A stretch of DNA of 64,000 nucleotides from Gnetum montanum (GCA_015680685.1 MNCI01026654.1:125110-189109), one strand, 5' to 3'. Positions 46,170 to 58,588 are shown, numbered from the stretch's first letter. Numbers and translations: made by a program. The notes: a model not told the origin generated them from the letters alone.

Positions 46170-47810
46170 ATGGCCACCAAAAATATCCTCTTAACATTGT
46201 CTCTCAATGGACCATACGGGGAGGTAGAAAGAGCAATCAACCCAGAATCGTTGGATTTAAATCCATCTACCTATACTGATTTAATAGCCTCCACTCAAGA
46301 AACAATAGATTACCCTAAAAACATGACTAAAAATCTAGATCTAGAAGCTGATAATATCACTGAAGATCCTCTAGTAGAAATCCCCATTACCATGATCAAT
46401 GGCGAAACCAGAACATTGAAAGTAAGTGCCTTACTAGACTCACAGCTCGTAGATGACATCACTCAGATGTTAAAAGACAACATAAAAATGTTTGCATGTT
46501 CACACATAGACATGCCAAGGTTAGACCCCCGGATCATCCAACATAACATCATTCTTGACAAAAAAATCAAACCAGTAAAGCAAAAAGTAAGAAAGGTTAG
46601 ACCCAAGGTTGCATTGGTCATCCGTGCTGAAATCACAAAACTCTACCAAGCTGGCCTCATCTGGGCTATTGATTATTCTGATTGGATATCAAACATTGTT
46701 GTAGTCCCCAAGAAGAATGGTAGTATATGCATATGCATTAACTTCCATGACCTTAACACAGCCACTATAAAGGATGACTTTCCTTTGCCCATCATTGATC
46801 AACTTATTGACATAACTTCTGGGCATGCACTATTGTCCTTTATGGATGAATTTTCAGGGTACAACCAAATAAGAATTAATCTAGAACATCAACTTAGAAC
46901 AACTTTCATGAAACCTTGGGGTACATTTTGTAATACTATGATGCCCTTTGGCCTTAAGAACATAGGAGTTATATATCAACGAGCAATGACATATATATTC
47001 AGTGATTACATGCTCAATTTGCTCAATGATTATGTTGTTGATATTGCAGTCAAATATAAAACAACTGAACAACATGAAAAAGATCTATATTTAGTGCTTA
47101 AACATTTTCTCAAATATGACCTTAGACTCAATCCAAAGAAATGCATTTTTGGCATGAAAATGGGCAAAATGCTTGGTTTCCTAGTCTCCGAAACAATGAT
47201 ACAGGTAGACCCCGATAAGGTTAAGGTAATTACTAATATGCAACCACCAAAAAGCCTTACTGAGTTACGTGGTCTTCAGGGTATATTGCATTTCATTAGA
47301 CTCTTTATTGAAAAATTGATAGATAAGCTAAAACCTATGCAACACCTATTACGAAAAAATGTGCATTTCCAATGGACCCAACAATGTCAGGAAGCATTCG
47401 AAAACATAAAACAAGAGCTAACCCAACTGCCAACTATCTATCCCCCGCAAAGTGATAAACCCTTTTACATCTACCTTGCAACTTCTAATGCTTCTATTGC
47501 ATCAATTCTTTGTCAAAAATGTCAAGATGGAGCTAAGATCCCCATATATTACCTAAGCCATGCATTAATTGCCTATGAACAATGATATAATGATGTAGAA
47601 AAATCATTTCTTTCCCTCGTCTTCTCCTTGAAGAAATGGTGGCATTATCTCTTCCATAATCAGGTTTACATCATTTGCAAGGATAATGTACTCTGTGCCA
47701 TCACTAATAACTTCTATGAGTCGAATAGGATAGCTAGGTGGAAAGCGATGATCATAGAATTTGACTTACACTACGTTGCTTAATCTTCCAAAAAAGGTTA
47801 AGAAATAGTC
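46170..47810 (+). pseudogene. RT and RNase H of element C (longest open frame in the window)
   Basis: Open for 471 codons. N-terminal leader (LSLNGPYGEVERAINPESL), then DYSDWISNIVVVPKKNGS, INFHDLN, DDFPLPIIDQLID, motif A LLSFMDEFSGYNQIRI, PWGTFCNTMMPFGLKN, motif C, and LRLNPKKCIFG. The RT-linked RNase H begins at PFYIYLATSNASIASIL, and continues past the first stop (47583) with SLVFSLKKWWHYLF and ITNNFYESN. Motif C reads YVVD instead of YVDD, so one of the two metal-binding Asp is lost despite the open frame. Confidence 0.9.
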
Positions 47811-47899
47811 ACATAATTAGCCATCTCGCCAACACATGATCGAGCAAAAATAAACCCCAAATTTCTAGATGAGAATGTTAATATTATTAACACCATACC

Positions 47900-48345
47900 C
47901 AAAAACTATGAGGCAATCCTATATTTTGATGGAGCTTCAACCACTCAAGGAGAAAGTGCTACACCCATTTTAACATACCCCCTTAGAGAAATCCAACCCT
48001 TCGCCTACTACTTAACCTTTCCTTGCACCAACAACGTGGCAGAATACGAAAGTCTTCTTCAAGGTCTTCAAGCAGCATTAACTTCAAGAATCTCATGTCT
48101 TGTAGTTCGAGGTCATTCACAATTAGTAATTAACAAGTCACTGAGGTTTACACATACAAAGCTCTCCACTTGCAATCATATTGTGATTTGACCAAACATT
48201 TGATGATGCAACTAGTAGAAGTGGATATACAATATGTACCTAGAAGCAAAAACACAATGGTCAATGCAGTTGCTACACTAGCCTTAAACATAACACCTGA
48301 AATGTTCCACACATTGCCTACCTCTATAACAAGTTGTGTTGAACC
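47900..48345 (+). pseudogene. Second RNase H of element C
   Basis: LYFDGASTTQG keeps the first Asp; NNVAEYESLLQGL keeps the Glu; VRGHSQLVIN has His for the second Asp (GDS in the family, GNS in A, B and D). A frameshift after 48130 is followed by the C-terminal part (YVPRSKNTMVNAVATLALN). Confidence 0.75.
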
Positions 48346-48539
48346 TATAATTAACACACGTGACGAAATGCCTATAGCATCCATTAGTACAACACACGTA
48401 ATAGAATGGTACGATGACATAAAAGAGTACCTTTTAAGAGGTGAACCACCACAACACTTGACAACTACTCAAAAGGACACCGTACGGAAACGTTCCCATC
48501 AGTATGCATTAATAGGAGACACCTTGTGTCGCAAATCCT

Positions 48540-49646
48540 ATGAATGCATTCCTGTTGAGGTGCATTACTGGCATCGATGATCAAACGATTGTAGAACAAG
48601 TCCACGAAGGACTTTGTGGAGGGCACATTGCACCCAAAGCAATGGCAATGAAGATTAGGTGTTTAGGCTACTATTGGCCACACATGGAGTATGATTGCAT
48701 CTCCAAGGTTAGAGCATGTGACATCTACCAAAAGCATGGTAATTTAATACATGTTCCACCTAACGAATTGCATACAACACAAATCACATGGCCATTCCAA
48801 AAATGGGGATTAAACTTAATTAGACCAATAACATCATCGTCCTCTTTGGGACATAGCTTTATTATCACTGCAACTGAATATTTCACAAAATAGGTTGAAG
48901 CTATTCCCCTTAGGAAGACCACCTCAAAACACATTTGCACTTTCATAATAGAAAATATCGTGACTCATTTTGGTATTCCAATGATCATTGTTACTGACAA
49001 TGGACCACAGTTCAGTAGTGTAGACACTAAAAGCTTTTGTGAAAGCCTGGGTATTAAACATGCATTCTCATCACCTTACTACCCATAGAGCAATGGTCAA
49101 GCAGACGCTACAAACAAAATTGTCATCATGGTGCTCAAAAGGATGCTTAATCAGAGCAAGAAATGATGGCATGAACAATTGGTCTATGCATTGTGGGCAT
49201 ACCGAACAACACATTGTACATCTACAGGTAAAACTCCCTTTAGTATTCTGTATGGATCTGAAGTTGTTTTACCTTTAGAATTGTAGGTTCCCTTGTTGCG
49301 AATAGCTCTCTCCAGTCTCCTTGATGAAAGTCAAAATAATGAACTACGCATCGCTGACCTTGATTCGGTAGAGGAGGAATGTGTGTGAACGCTTAATCAA
49401 ATAGAATGGTACCAAAAACAACAGAGGCAAAGGCACAAGCAAAATCTTCATAAATGCCCAATCAAAGAAGGAGATCTAGTCCTTAAACCCATACATGAAC
49501 ACTCAGATAAATTCTCAGCCAATTGGGAAGGACCTTACTTAGTCACCAAGGCATACAATAATGGAGCATTCAAACTTGCTGATATGAATGGGAATGAGTT
49601 TGCTAATCCTACAAATCACTTGTACCTGAAATGGTACTATGTCTAA
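48540..49646 (+). pseudogene. Integrase of element C
   Basis: VHEGLCGGHIAPKAM keeps both His; the Cys pair is damaged (CDIYQKHG). First catalytic Asp changed to Asn (GLNLIRPI), second kept (VTDNGPQFSS), Glu changed to Asp (NGQADATNK). C-terminal part: GDLVLKPIHEHSDKFSANW, GAFKLADMNG and KWYYV before TAA 49644. Several stops. Confidence 0.85.
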
Positions 49647-49649
49647 TAA

Positions 49650-50010
49650 ACTTGAGGTACATCATAGTCCTGGAATCATGACTTAAAATTGATACCACAG
49701 AATAGTCCTGGCATCATGACTTAAAAATAATATCACAGAACATGTTCTAGATTCATGACAATAAACTAACACCACAGAGCTCTATCCAGTATGACACTAA
49801 ATTACCATATCTATCCACCATGATGTGAAACTAGCATTCGGAGTCCACTAAGACTATAAACTAGTTTGCCTCTTCATAGTTCACTATGATCATAAACTAG
49901 CAATGCACCATCTGCTATAATGCTAAACTAGTATCGTCCAAAGGGTTATGACATAAAACTAATCCACAACCGTCCGCTAAGACTATAAACTAGCAACATC
50001 ATCAATGACC
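49650..50010 (+). repeat. Junction minisatellite iii of element C
   Basis: Units such as GTCCACTAAGACTATAAACTAG and AGTCCTGGCATCATGACTTA follow integrase directly, as in A, B and D. Confidence 0.8.
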
Positions 50011-51145
50011 AAGAAAAGTTTGAAAAGATATGTTGTTGTAATTGGCTGTATATGTTCCACAAAGACTTGCTGCACATGGACACTAATGAAGCTGATGTTG
50101 TTCATAATTCTATTTTCTTTGAAAATTTCACATGGTGACTCCATATCCTAGTTTAAATTTCTTAGTTAACTAATTCACTTGTGTTTTTCTTATCTTCTTG
50201 GAGTTGTGTTTGCAAGATGATACTCCTGAGGCATTCATGTACAGATGCACTTCATCATGACAACAAGGTATCACATTCCTCCTGATGCATGTAACTGGGT
50301 TAATCAATCTATTTATAAGTACATTCATGACTCTTGAGACACTCCCTATTTTTCCATCATGTACCAATTGTCCTATTCAGTTACACCCTTAGATACATTC
50401 CACTCAGTTCAAAACTCTTGATACGCTGTTGCACATTGTGACTCTCTAAGAAGTGCGACACAAAACATAGTCCACAGTACATGATGCAAAATGCAAGTGC
50501 TCGAACATGAGCATGGAACAAAAATCAAGCTCTTTCAAAAAGACCGAAGAGAAAAAGAAAAATAAAAGAAAAACAAAGACAAAAAGAAAACAAAAACAAA
50601 GGAAAAGAACAAAAGAACAAAAGGGTCAAAGAGCAAAGTGTAGGGAAAAGGTCTTCATGACCCTGTTGACATCATAAGCAAAAGAGTATTGGCTGTTCTC
50701 ATACAAGCCCCAAGTGATAAGGTTATTATCTTGAAAAATAGCTACACTTGTGTCTCAAAGAGACCATGTTGCATACTATCGTGTGGCTTTGGCTATTTAC
50801 AAAGGGCCCCATAAATACTCTATAAGAGTCTCATTTCTCCAAAGAACACACCTTCTATGTCTTGGCTTCAATTCTGTTGAACATTGGCTATTGACAAGGA
50901 CAAAAGATATGGCTCATTCACATGAGAGCACTTCCTCTTCCACAATCCTGGTAGTAATCATAGCTGTTAACCTCCTAGCTTCCCTAGTTACAATCGATTC
51001 CCTTGCATCTTGAACTACATTTCCTCAATCCCATGTACTTTTCAAAAAACATAGCTAAGAGCTGATGGATAATGCTTAGTATCTGGTTGTCCATGGTGTT
51101 TTGCACTTCTTTGTCAATGCCTCTTGGGCAGATTCCTCTAGACCT
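50011..51145 (+). other. 3' non-coding region of element C
   Basis: Contains an A-rich purine stretch (50520-50640) and the block with TGGCTATTGACAAGGA (50885-50900) shared with B. A short open frame at 50750-51013 has limited likeness to the equivalent B frame (WLLTRT). I do not call it a gene. Confidence 0.5.
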
Positions 51146-51146
51146 C

Positions 51147-51157
51147 AACAAAGAGGA
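51147..51157 (+). other. Polypurine tract of element C
   Basis: AACAAAGAGGA before the LTR start TGAAACACC; one base change from the A and B tracts. Confidence 0.55.
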
Positions 51158-51162
51158 ACCAA

Positions 51163-52607
51163 TGAAACACCACTAATTTTGGCTAACACTTTGAAACAAG
51201 AATGACTCAAGCCCTTTCCAACTTTTAGGAGGCAAAATTTGGCTAAGGCATGGAAGCCACGCTTAGCTAAATTAAGCCAGCTTTATCATCCCATCAAGTT
51301 GGAAGCTTTCCCATAGCGTGACCAACTCTAGAAGTCTCAAAACTGAGCCAAAATGATTTTCAGCATGCAAGTCATCCTCAGAGCACATCCTTGATAGCTT
51401 CAATGCCAACCTTCAGAATGCCAGATTTCAACTCAAAATTGCAAGTTTTTTGAAGATTTCACATGTCACGCTGTAGCATGACTACAACATCACATCCTCA
51501 AAGTGGTTCCAAATAGGTCACATCCAAGCTCTAATTCTATATTTCATATCACTCTTAGGTCACACTCAAAAATCAAGCTTCAAAATCACAATTTCGAATA
51601 AAATACATCAGTTTTGAGTCATGTCATGCTATCACGTTGTAGTGTGACTCCAACGTGACATACCATAAATAGCTCAAAACAAGGCACTTTCAAGCTCAAT
51701 TCAGTAATCAGTCAGGCATCTTGCAGCGGTCAAAGCGGTCAAACCAAAGATCCAGAAGTTTCAAGCAAGAAAAAGTCTATTTCTCTTGATTCCATTGTAA
51801 ATTTTTACTTTTAGGGCTTGTCATGCCCTCATGGTCTAAATTGTATGTATTTCCATGGGCTTGAGTGACCCACACATTGTAAGATACAATGAACTTGGTC
51901 AAGAGTGTAGCTTACCCACACACATCCAACTCACACATAGCTATCCATTGGACACGTGTCACTTGATCCACTTTCCTCTCATCTCCCAATTGTTGATTCC
52001 ATTCTCGAATTCTGCACTCGAGCCCAGCCTAACCCTATAAATACCCTGTCAATTCACATAAATGGGGTTGGCAATTTTTGAGTTAAAAAGCTTAGGAAAC
52101 TCAGACCAAAAATCCTTGGGTGCCCGACACACTCTAACTCCTAGCATCCAAGCACTTCTGAAACACATCACATCACATTACATCACCCTGGGGCTTGGTG
52201 CTTGACCTACCATCTACACATGTAGCTACACTTTAACTGATGCACATCTTTTCTATGTAATACAATACAGCTCGTTTTGCCAGCCATTATACTATTTACT
52301 TTTTTTTACATTTAGTTATGTTTTGTTTATGTTTTGATTACGATACCAGTTTCTACATACATTTCTATTTACATTTCATGCGCACTGTTTACATTTCAAA
52401 GCTTTAGTTACGATAACCCTAGTGCAAGCCATAGTTTACGCTTGGGGAAGTCCTTGGTTGAGTTGCGTGTAGACCATCCAAGGTACTCTACCTTCGTTTA
52501 CTTTTCCAGCTTGCCCTCGGGCGAAGGTAGGGTCAGCTGTGTCTTCTTGATGATCTTTTAGTGTTTTTTTCCCTTCTAGACTTACACTGATGATTTAGTT
52601 TAGTACA
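51163..52607 (+). repeat. 3' LTR of element C
   Basis: TGAAACACC...GTACA, about 1445 bp. The part from 51315 matches the 5' remnant at 16472-17791. The first ~150 bp have no partner in the window. Confidence 0.85.
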
Positions 52608-53740
52608 ATGTTGATGCAGCAACATTCACGAGGTTTTATCGATGTGGCCCAGTCAACATAGCGACTAAATGCTTCATCAACTTTATTAACTTTCTTGGAA
52701 GGTAGGATTAAATTTAATGAATTAACTAGAGTTGGTAAAATAAAATTATTAGTTTCTTTAGTATTAATTAAAACTTTAATTTTTAATTCTAATAATCCTT
52801 CAAAAATTAGTAAAATAAATTGAAATTTCCTCAAACCTAATTTAGTTTATGCTAAAATTTTCTTCATTATAGCCATGGTAGTGGCTTGACTTTTTTGATC
52901 ATATTAGTGTTGGATTTCTGGTTCTTATTTTGATTATTTCTTTATCTTCTTGCATGTAATTTTGAACAATCATTGTTGAAGTGATCTTCATAGCAAGTGA
53001 AACATCTAGATTAAGTTCTTGTGTTGGGTGTCTCTTCCATAGTTGCTTGATGAATAGTTGTAGTTCATACTTGATTTGATTCTTTGTAATCCTTAGTAAT
53101 TCTATACATTTGATAGACTATTTGTGGATTATAGGCATGTGTATAGAAAAAAATTGAGTTTGTATTCTACTAATAAAATTTAAATCTAATTTAACTTTGT
53201 TCCTATGACTTACATCCTTGAGAGATCACCAAAATTCTTGTAATAATCATTCATAGATCATTGACTCATTCTCAATGAGTAGAAGCATATCTTACACTAT
53301 TTAAGAAAGGATTATAGTACATATTTTAGTTTAAAATATCACTAGAAGTTAAGATAGTTTGTAATTAATCCTTGAGATCTCAATCCATTCCACCATGTTA
53401 CAACAAGTCTCATTAAATACAATGAGACCACTTTTAAACATTTATGACTCAATAAATTCAACATGTTAAAATAATTCTTCATAGTATTGAACCTGTTGTG
53501 ACTGAAAACCTTGGTTGCTAAAAAAATCAAAGATCCTCAATGTAGTATTTTCTAAACCCAATCCCCAAGGCCTCTATGAAAAAAATGGGAATCGAGGTGC
53601 CTTAGCCAATTTAGAAGATCAACCATGGACTTATAGATTGTAAAGCATGACAATAAAACAAAATGGAATGTAAAACTTATAGTAGATCTAAAAGAATGCA
53701 TAGATAATAAACAAATATATTTCATACACAAAGCCAAAAA
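52608..53740 (-). pseudogene. Element E: gag and protease fragment of a chromovirus-like Ty3 element
   Basis: Read on the minus strand. The Gag part (53530-53342) has KVVSLYLMRLVVTWWNGLR, the usual A..L.G.A..WW..L shape. A zinc knuckle CFTCYEDHFNNDC (C-x2-C-x4-H-x4-C) is near 53010-52960. A retropepsin-like LKIKVLINTKETNNFI at about 52800-52730 corresponds to the family VLIDSGATHNFI, with the Asp and Gly lost. This is a different lineage from A-D. The fragment ends at 52608, where element C inserted; the rest should lie left of the window. Many stops. Confidence 0.6.
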
Positions 53741-53889
53741 CTTAAAAATTTATTAAGAAAGAATAAAGTGAAAGTTAGAGAAATGTATACAAATGATGCC
53801 TAGATACGCAGAAAGAGGATTCACTTATGTAGGAGTTCAAAGCCTATTGAAGTCGATGTGATATGCTTCAAAATTCAAATGCTAAGCCA
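53741..53889 (-). other. Leader of element E
   Basis: Short stretch between the gag fragment and the decayed primer-like site; no gene seen. Confidence 0.3.
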
Positions 53890-53901
53890 CTTCTGATGCT
53901 A
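53890..53901 (-). other. Possible decayed initiator-tRNA primer site of element E
   Basis: The minus strand reads TAGCATCAGAAG, resembling the common TGGTATCAGAGC primer site, and lies 2 bp after a possible LTR end (GGTTCA at 53903). Position upstream of gag fits, but several bases differ. Confidence 0.35.
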
Positions 53902-53902
53902 T

Positions 53903-55051
53903 TGAACCTCCTCCATTGCAACTGTAGATCTGTAAGTTGGATCACTACAGGGGGAGGTGAGAAAAGTAAGAAATTTCACTGGTAGATTACTCCATGCTAG
54001 GGATTCAAAGCTCCAAAAATGTAGCTTTGATGCCAAAAGTTCACAATTCTTAAGGCTATTATCCTTCCATGTTGGGATTCAATAGAATGTAGGTATGGGA
54101 ACTTGCAAGAGTTCTTGAGTGCCTAAGAATGTCCCAAGTGTGAAATTAGTGCTTGAAAAATTACTTAACCATTTAAAAAATTTTGGAACTGCAAAAGTGT
54201 TTGTATGCCAAAAATTTTTGAACATTTTTGAACTTGTAAATTGTGTTGGAGGATGGGTTTTATAGGTTTTGGACTATACATGGTGCTACAAAATGGCTAT
54301 GATTTCGCTAAAAATTTGTTGCCAAATTAAGGTGAGATGGGTGCCAAAGTTTTGAAGGTTACTATACATATTAAGTGCTTCCCCTCATGATCATTTTGTT
54401 TACTATAAATAGTAACCAGGGCACACCTTCCATGGTAGAGATGAATCTTCCATGCTAAGCTCTCTATCATGCTTGTTGAAGTGGCTAGTTAATGTTGAAG
54501 TGCACGAAGTGTTGAAATTTGGTTATTGTGACTTTCATGATGGGGGATGCAATTTTCAACACTAGGAGTTAAGACTCCACACTAGGGGGAAACTTCCATG
54601 TTGAGGGGGCAAAGTTTATAGGTTGTGCATGTGGTCTCCATGCTGAAGGAGGAAAGTTTCCAAAACTTCCACCCTTCCATGCTGGGGATAGGTGAGATTT
54701 ATCCTCTTGCATGTGTTTCCAATGTAGAAAAGTGTATATCCCTCTCCCCGCACACNNNNNNNNNNNNNNNNNNNNNNNNNNNNNNNNNATCAAATTGCCT
54801 TTTTTGCATTCCAAAAGGCATTTTTGACTCCCCCAAGCTTAAATATAGATACTAGATGAATTTTTTCACTTGGGGAATGATTGTTTGATTACTTATGAGG
54901 CAGTTTCAGCCCCAAAAGTATAAAGCATTTGAAATTTCCCACTATGGATTACAATCTTCACATTTACAATGAAGTTTTGCCTCTGGTTTCATGGGGCGAA
55001 AGCTACATGATGAAGATTGGCTATAACATGCAAATTTTTTGTGGTGTTTGA
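53903..55051 (-). repeat. LTR sequence of elements E and D, boundaries unresolved
   Basis: The right end is the start of the D 3' LTR: the minus strand reads TCAAACACCAC after a polypurine-like tract, as in A-C. The left end may be the 3' end of an E LTR. No partner LTR for either element is in the window, so the division between them cannot be placed. CCATGCT-GGGGA words repeat at 54430-54690. It contains an assembly gap. Confidence 0.5.
54756..54788. other. Assembly gap (33 n)
   Basis: Run of undetermined bases inside the LTR region. Confidence 1.
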
Positions 55052-55057
55052 ATGGCC

Positions 55058-55070
55058 CATCTTTGTTGGT
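55058..55070 (-). other. Polypurine tract of element D
   Basis: The minus strand reads ACCAACAAAGATGG, a weaker form of AACAAAGAGGGG. Confidence 0.5.
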
Positions 55071-55179
55071 GCATGGAGGATTAACCCAAAAGGAATCGAC
55101 AAAGAAAACAAAACACCACTACATATTATAATGCTACAATGCATATAGACCACATGAGAATCAAGCTATCTAGGTTACC

Positions 55180-55275
55180 AAAGTTTCTAGTTTAAGACTG
55201 TGTTGGACCATGGTATTAGTTTAAGGCCCTGCAAGCAATGTTGCTAGTTTAAGGTTAGAGTGGACCATTGAAAGT
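55180..55275 (-). repeat. Junction minisatellite iii of element D
   Basis: Three degenerate units; on the plus strand CTAGTTTAAG...TGGACCAT, the reverse complement of GTCCA...CTTAAACTAG in A-C. Same position, just after integrase. Confidence 0.7.
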
Positions 55276-55289
55276 AGGCTCACTTTTCG

Positions 55290-56400
55290 ATGATTTTTGG
55301 CTACATGTAGTATGGTTTTAGATAGGAATGATTGACTAGATTGGTTACCTCATTCTCATCGATGTTGACTATTCTAAATGCACCATCCTCATAGGCTCTA
55401 ATGCCAAGGAAAGACCCTTCCCAATTAGCTAAGAACTTGTCCACATGCTTGTAGATGAATTTGAGGACCAAGTTACCCTCCTTGATTTTGCACATGATTA
55501 AGTCATGGTGATGTTGCTGCCTCTACCTCTCTTGAGAATGCTCAATGTGAGCAAGCACTTGCATACACCACTACTCCACCAAATTCAGGGCTACTTTCTG
55601 CAACTTCTTGTTCTTCTCATCATTGATGAAGTTAGTCAAGGCTACTTAAAGTGTTGTCACCTACAATTCAAGAGGTAAAATACCTTCAAAACCATAAACC
55701 AGACTATAAGGGATCATATTGTTTAACATGTAATAGGTTTTTCTGTACGCCATAGTACATGGACAAGCTGCTCCTGCCACGCATTTGCTATTGTTGAGCA
55801 TCTTCTTAAGCAAGTTTATGATGGCCTTGTTTCTTGCTTTTGCTTTCACATTGGTTTGAGGGAAGTAAGAAAATGAGAAAGAATGCTTAATGCCTAGGTT
55901 GTGACAAAAATCCTTGGTTTTCTGGCTACTAAATTGGGATCCATTGTTCATAACTATGGTCATGGGTATGCCAAAATAAGATACAATGTTATCTAGGATA
56001 AATTTAGAAAATTGTTCAAATGTGATCTTCTTTAGGGGAATAACATCAATTCACTTGGTAAAGTATTTAGTTGCGTTGATGCTGAAGCTATGTCCTATGG
56101 AAGACTTAGGTGTTATGGGTCTAATGATATCCAACTCCCATCATTGAAACAACCATGTTATCTAAGTGGTGTGTAACTTAGTTAGTGATACGTGTATAAG
56201 GTTGCTATATCATTGGCATGTGTTGAAATGCTTAACCTTCTACAGGTAGTCATTTTCATATGGGGCCAATAGTAGCCTAATCATCTAATCTTAGAGGCCA
56301 TAGCTCTAGGTCCTATATGTCCTCCACAAATACCCTCATGAACTTTCTCTAGGACTATTCTAGCTTTAGTTATTTAGGAGTATACCATCATAGGATCATC
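55290..56400 (-). pseudogene. Integrase of element D
   Basis: The core at 55963-55661 has IKHSFSFSYFPQTN and YSLVYGFEGILPLEL; the C-terminal part at 55495-55301 has GNLVLKFIYKHVDKFLANW and GAFRIVNIDENE. Second catalytic Asp changed to Asn (MNNGSQF), Glu changed to Lys (NVKAKARNK instead of NGQVEATNK). Many stops upstream. Confidence 0.8.
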
Positions 56401-56689
56401 AACATAATGTGTTATCACCTATGATGACATACTACTTCAATCGCTTGCATACAATGTCCTTTTGAGTAGTAGTCAATCCTTATTAGGATTTGTCATGCAT
56501 AAGGTAAATTTTGATATTTTTATACAACTACTTGGAAGGAGTAGTATGAATGATGGCTACAAAGGTATCCTTAGTTTTTTGTGTGATGGAAGTAGCATAG
56601 TCCACAATTAAGGTGGGCAACTTGCTAAACACATTTGGCATCACACTAAGAATAAATGTTGTAATTGCATTGACTATGAAATTTTCATT

Positions 56690-57000
56690 TTGAGGTATGT
56701 GTTTGATATCAATGTTTGTGAATTATTATAACTACTTCCCTAGGTTATAGTAAGGTTCTAAGTGCTTAGCTTTGCATGCATAGACTTTGGTCACTTGTTT
56801 AACCATGAGCTGTGAATTTCCTTTGATCATNATTTGAAGCTCTATTAAAGTGCATGATCACCTGATAATCCTTGGGTACTTGGCTAACTACATTAATGTG
56901 TTCATTAGGGAATTCAGAATCTATGGATGCTTGGTCATCAATAGGTAAAACTATGTGTTTTATGATTATAGCTTGACCTTTCATTGAGGACTAAGAGACA
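56690..57000 (-). pseudogene. Second RNase H of element D, internally deleted
   Basis: DYQVIMHFNRASN (family YFDGAST) is followed almost at once by MIKGNSQLMVKQVTKVYACKA (family GDS...VYACKA). The ~45-residue middle with the catalytic Glu is missing, and the junction coincides with an ambiguous base at 56831. Confidence 0.65.
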
Positions 57001-57035
57001 TAATGAAGGTTGAATTTCATGGTTATGGCTTTCCA

Positions 57036-58588
57036 TCAGGCTATACAACTACTTTCATATATGTTTTTCATTAGGGCTTTGAGTATGTTGTCCTTGCAAA
57101 TGACATTTACTTGGCTTCTGAAGAGGTAGTATCTCCATGTCTTCAAAGAGAAGACTAGTGCTAGACAATATTTCTTCACCTCAGTGTATTGGGTCTTGTG
57201 GGATACTAATGCATGCCTAAGGTAGTATATAGGCATTTCTACTCCATCATCACATTTTTGATAGAGTAGAGAGGCAATGGATGTATCAGAGATGGTAAGA
57301 TAAATGTAAAATGATTTACCCTCTTATGGAGGATAGTTGTGTCAACTCTTGCTTAAGGTTTTCAAAGGCCTCTTAGCATTTAGCCATCCACTCATAGTGA
57401 GCTTCTTTCTGAAGCAAGTGTTGCATGGACTATAACTTATTCATAAGCCTAGAGATAAACCTTTGAATAAATTGTAATATGCCTTGTAATCCCTAAAGCT
57501 CCTTAAGGTTGATAGAAACTACTAATTTGGATATGGCCTTAACCTTATTAGGATCAACATGTACCCCCTGCTTCAAACACTACAAAGCCAAGCATCTTAC
57601 CAGTCTTGACACCAAAGATACACTTCTTAGGATTGAGCCTAAGATCATATTTGAGGCATCATTTAAGCACAAGATCTAGGTCATTAGCATGATCATTGGC
57701 TATCTTGGACTTCATGGCTATGTCATCTATGTAATCATTAAGCAAACCTAGCATGTAATTGCTGAAGATATAGGTCAAGGCTCTTTGGTACGTTGCTCCA
57801 ATGTTCTTAAGGCTAAAGGGCATAATGGTATAACAACAAGTACCTCATGGGATCATGAAGGTCATGCTAAGTTGGTTCTTTGGGTTGATCCTAATTTGGT
57901 TATATCCTAAGAATCCATCCATAAAGAACAACAAGGCATGTTTAGCCATAGTATCAATAAGTTGATTAATACTAGGTAAAGAGAAGTTGTCCTTGATAGT
58001 AACTTTATTTAGGTCTTAAAAATCAATCTAAATATGCATACTCCCATTTTTCTTAGGGATTACCACTATGTTGGATACCCATTCTACATAATCAATAGCC
58101 CCAATGAAGCTTGCTTGGTAGAGCTTTGAGATTTCATTACAAACTTCCAAGGCCAAATCAGGTCTAATTTTGCATACTTTTTGCTTAACTGGTCTAATGC
58201 TAGGGTATAGTATGATGTTGTGCTAGACTACACATGGATCTATGCCTGACATGTCTTCATATGACTAGGAAAATTCCTTAATGTTGCTTTGTAAGACCTT
58301 ACTGATGTCTTGAGCATATTAAGGCTCCAGTAAGGGACTTAGTTTAAGGGTTTTCTCCTCACCATTGTGTGTTGTGATAGGAACCTCAACTGGAGTGTCT
58401 TCAATTATGTCTTCTACTTCTAAGTCAAAGGTTTTTACTAGGTTTTTAGGCCATTCTAGAGGTTTCTCTATTGAGGCTATGTGGTCTACAAGATATGTTG
58501 GTTCAATATCTAGGCAATCATGGTTGATACACCATTCAAAATCACCTAAGATCCATGTAGACACAAAGGCACACAGATTTGCTCCCAA
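57036..58588 (-). pseudogene. RT and RNase H of element D
   Basis: RT-linked RNase H at 57236-57036 (MPIYYLRHALVSHKTQY, CLALVFSLKTWRYYLF). RT motifs upstream in broken frames: YIDDIAMKSK near 57730, LRLNPKKCIFG near 57630, and a leader (FEWCINHDCLDIEPTYLVDHI) at 58540. The acceptor-like AG/GAGCAAACAC is degenerate here (TTGGGAGCAAATCTG near 58590). Many stops and frame changes. Confidence 0.8.

Larger units (their letters stand above)
16472..52607 (+). mobile_element. Element C: Tat/Ogre-like LTR retrotransposon, host of A and B
   Basis: The 5' LTR remnant (16472-17791) and full 3' LTR (51163-52607) match in direct orientation. The coding part is split by element B (18813-36449) inside gag. 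The 5' LTR lacks the first ~150 bp present in the 3' copy and directly abuts the end of element A, so those bases are expected left of A, beyond the window. The 3' LTR ends within a chromovirus-like protease (element E). Confidence 0.85.

Noticed and set aside
50750-51013. Short frame in the 3' region of C
   Set aside because: Only a few residues (WLLTRT) match B, explained by a conserved DNA block; no consistent frame.
51060-51165. LTR start of C at TGACC (51319)
   Set aside because: The two C copies agree only from about 51315, but the polypurine tract and the TGAAACACC start shared with B show that the true start is 51163.
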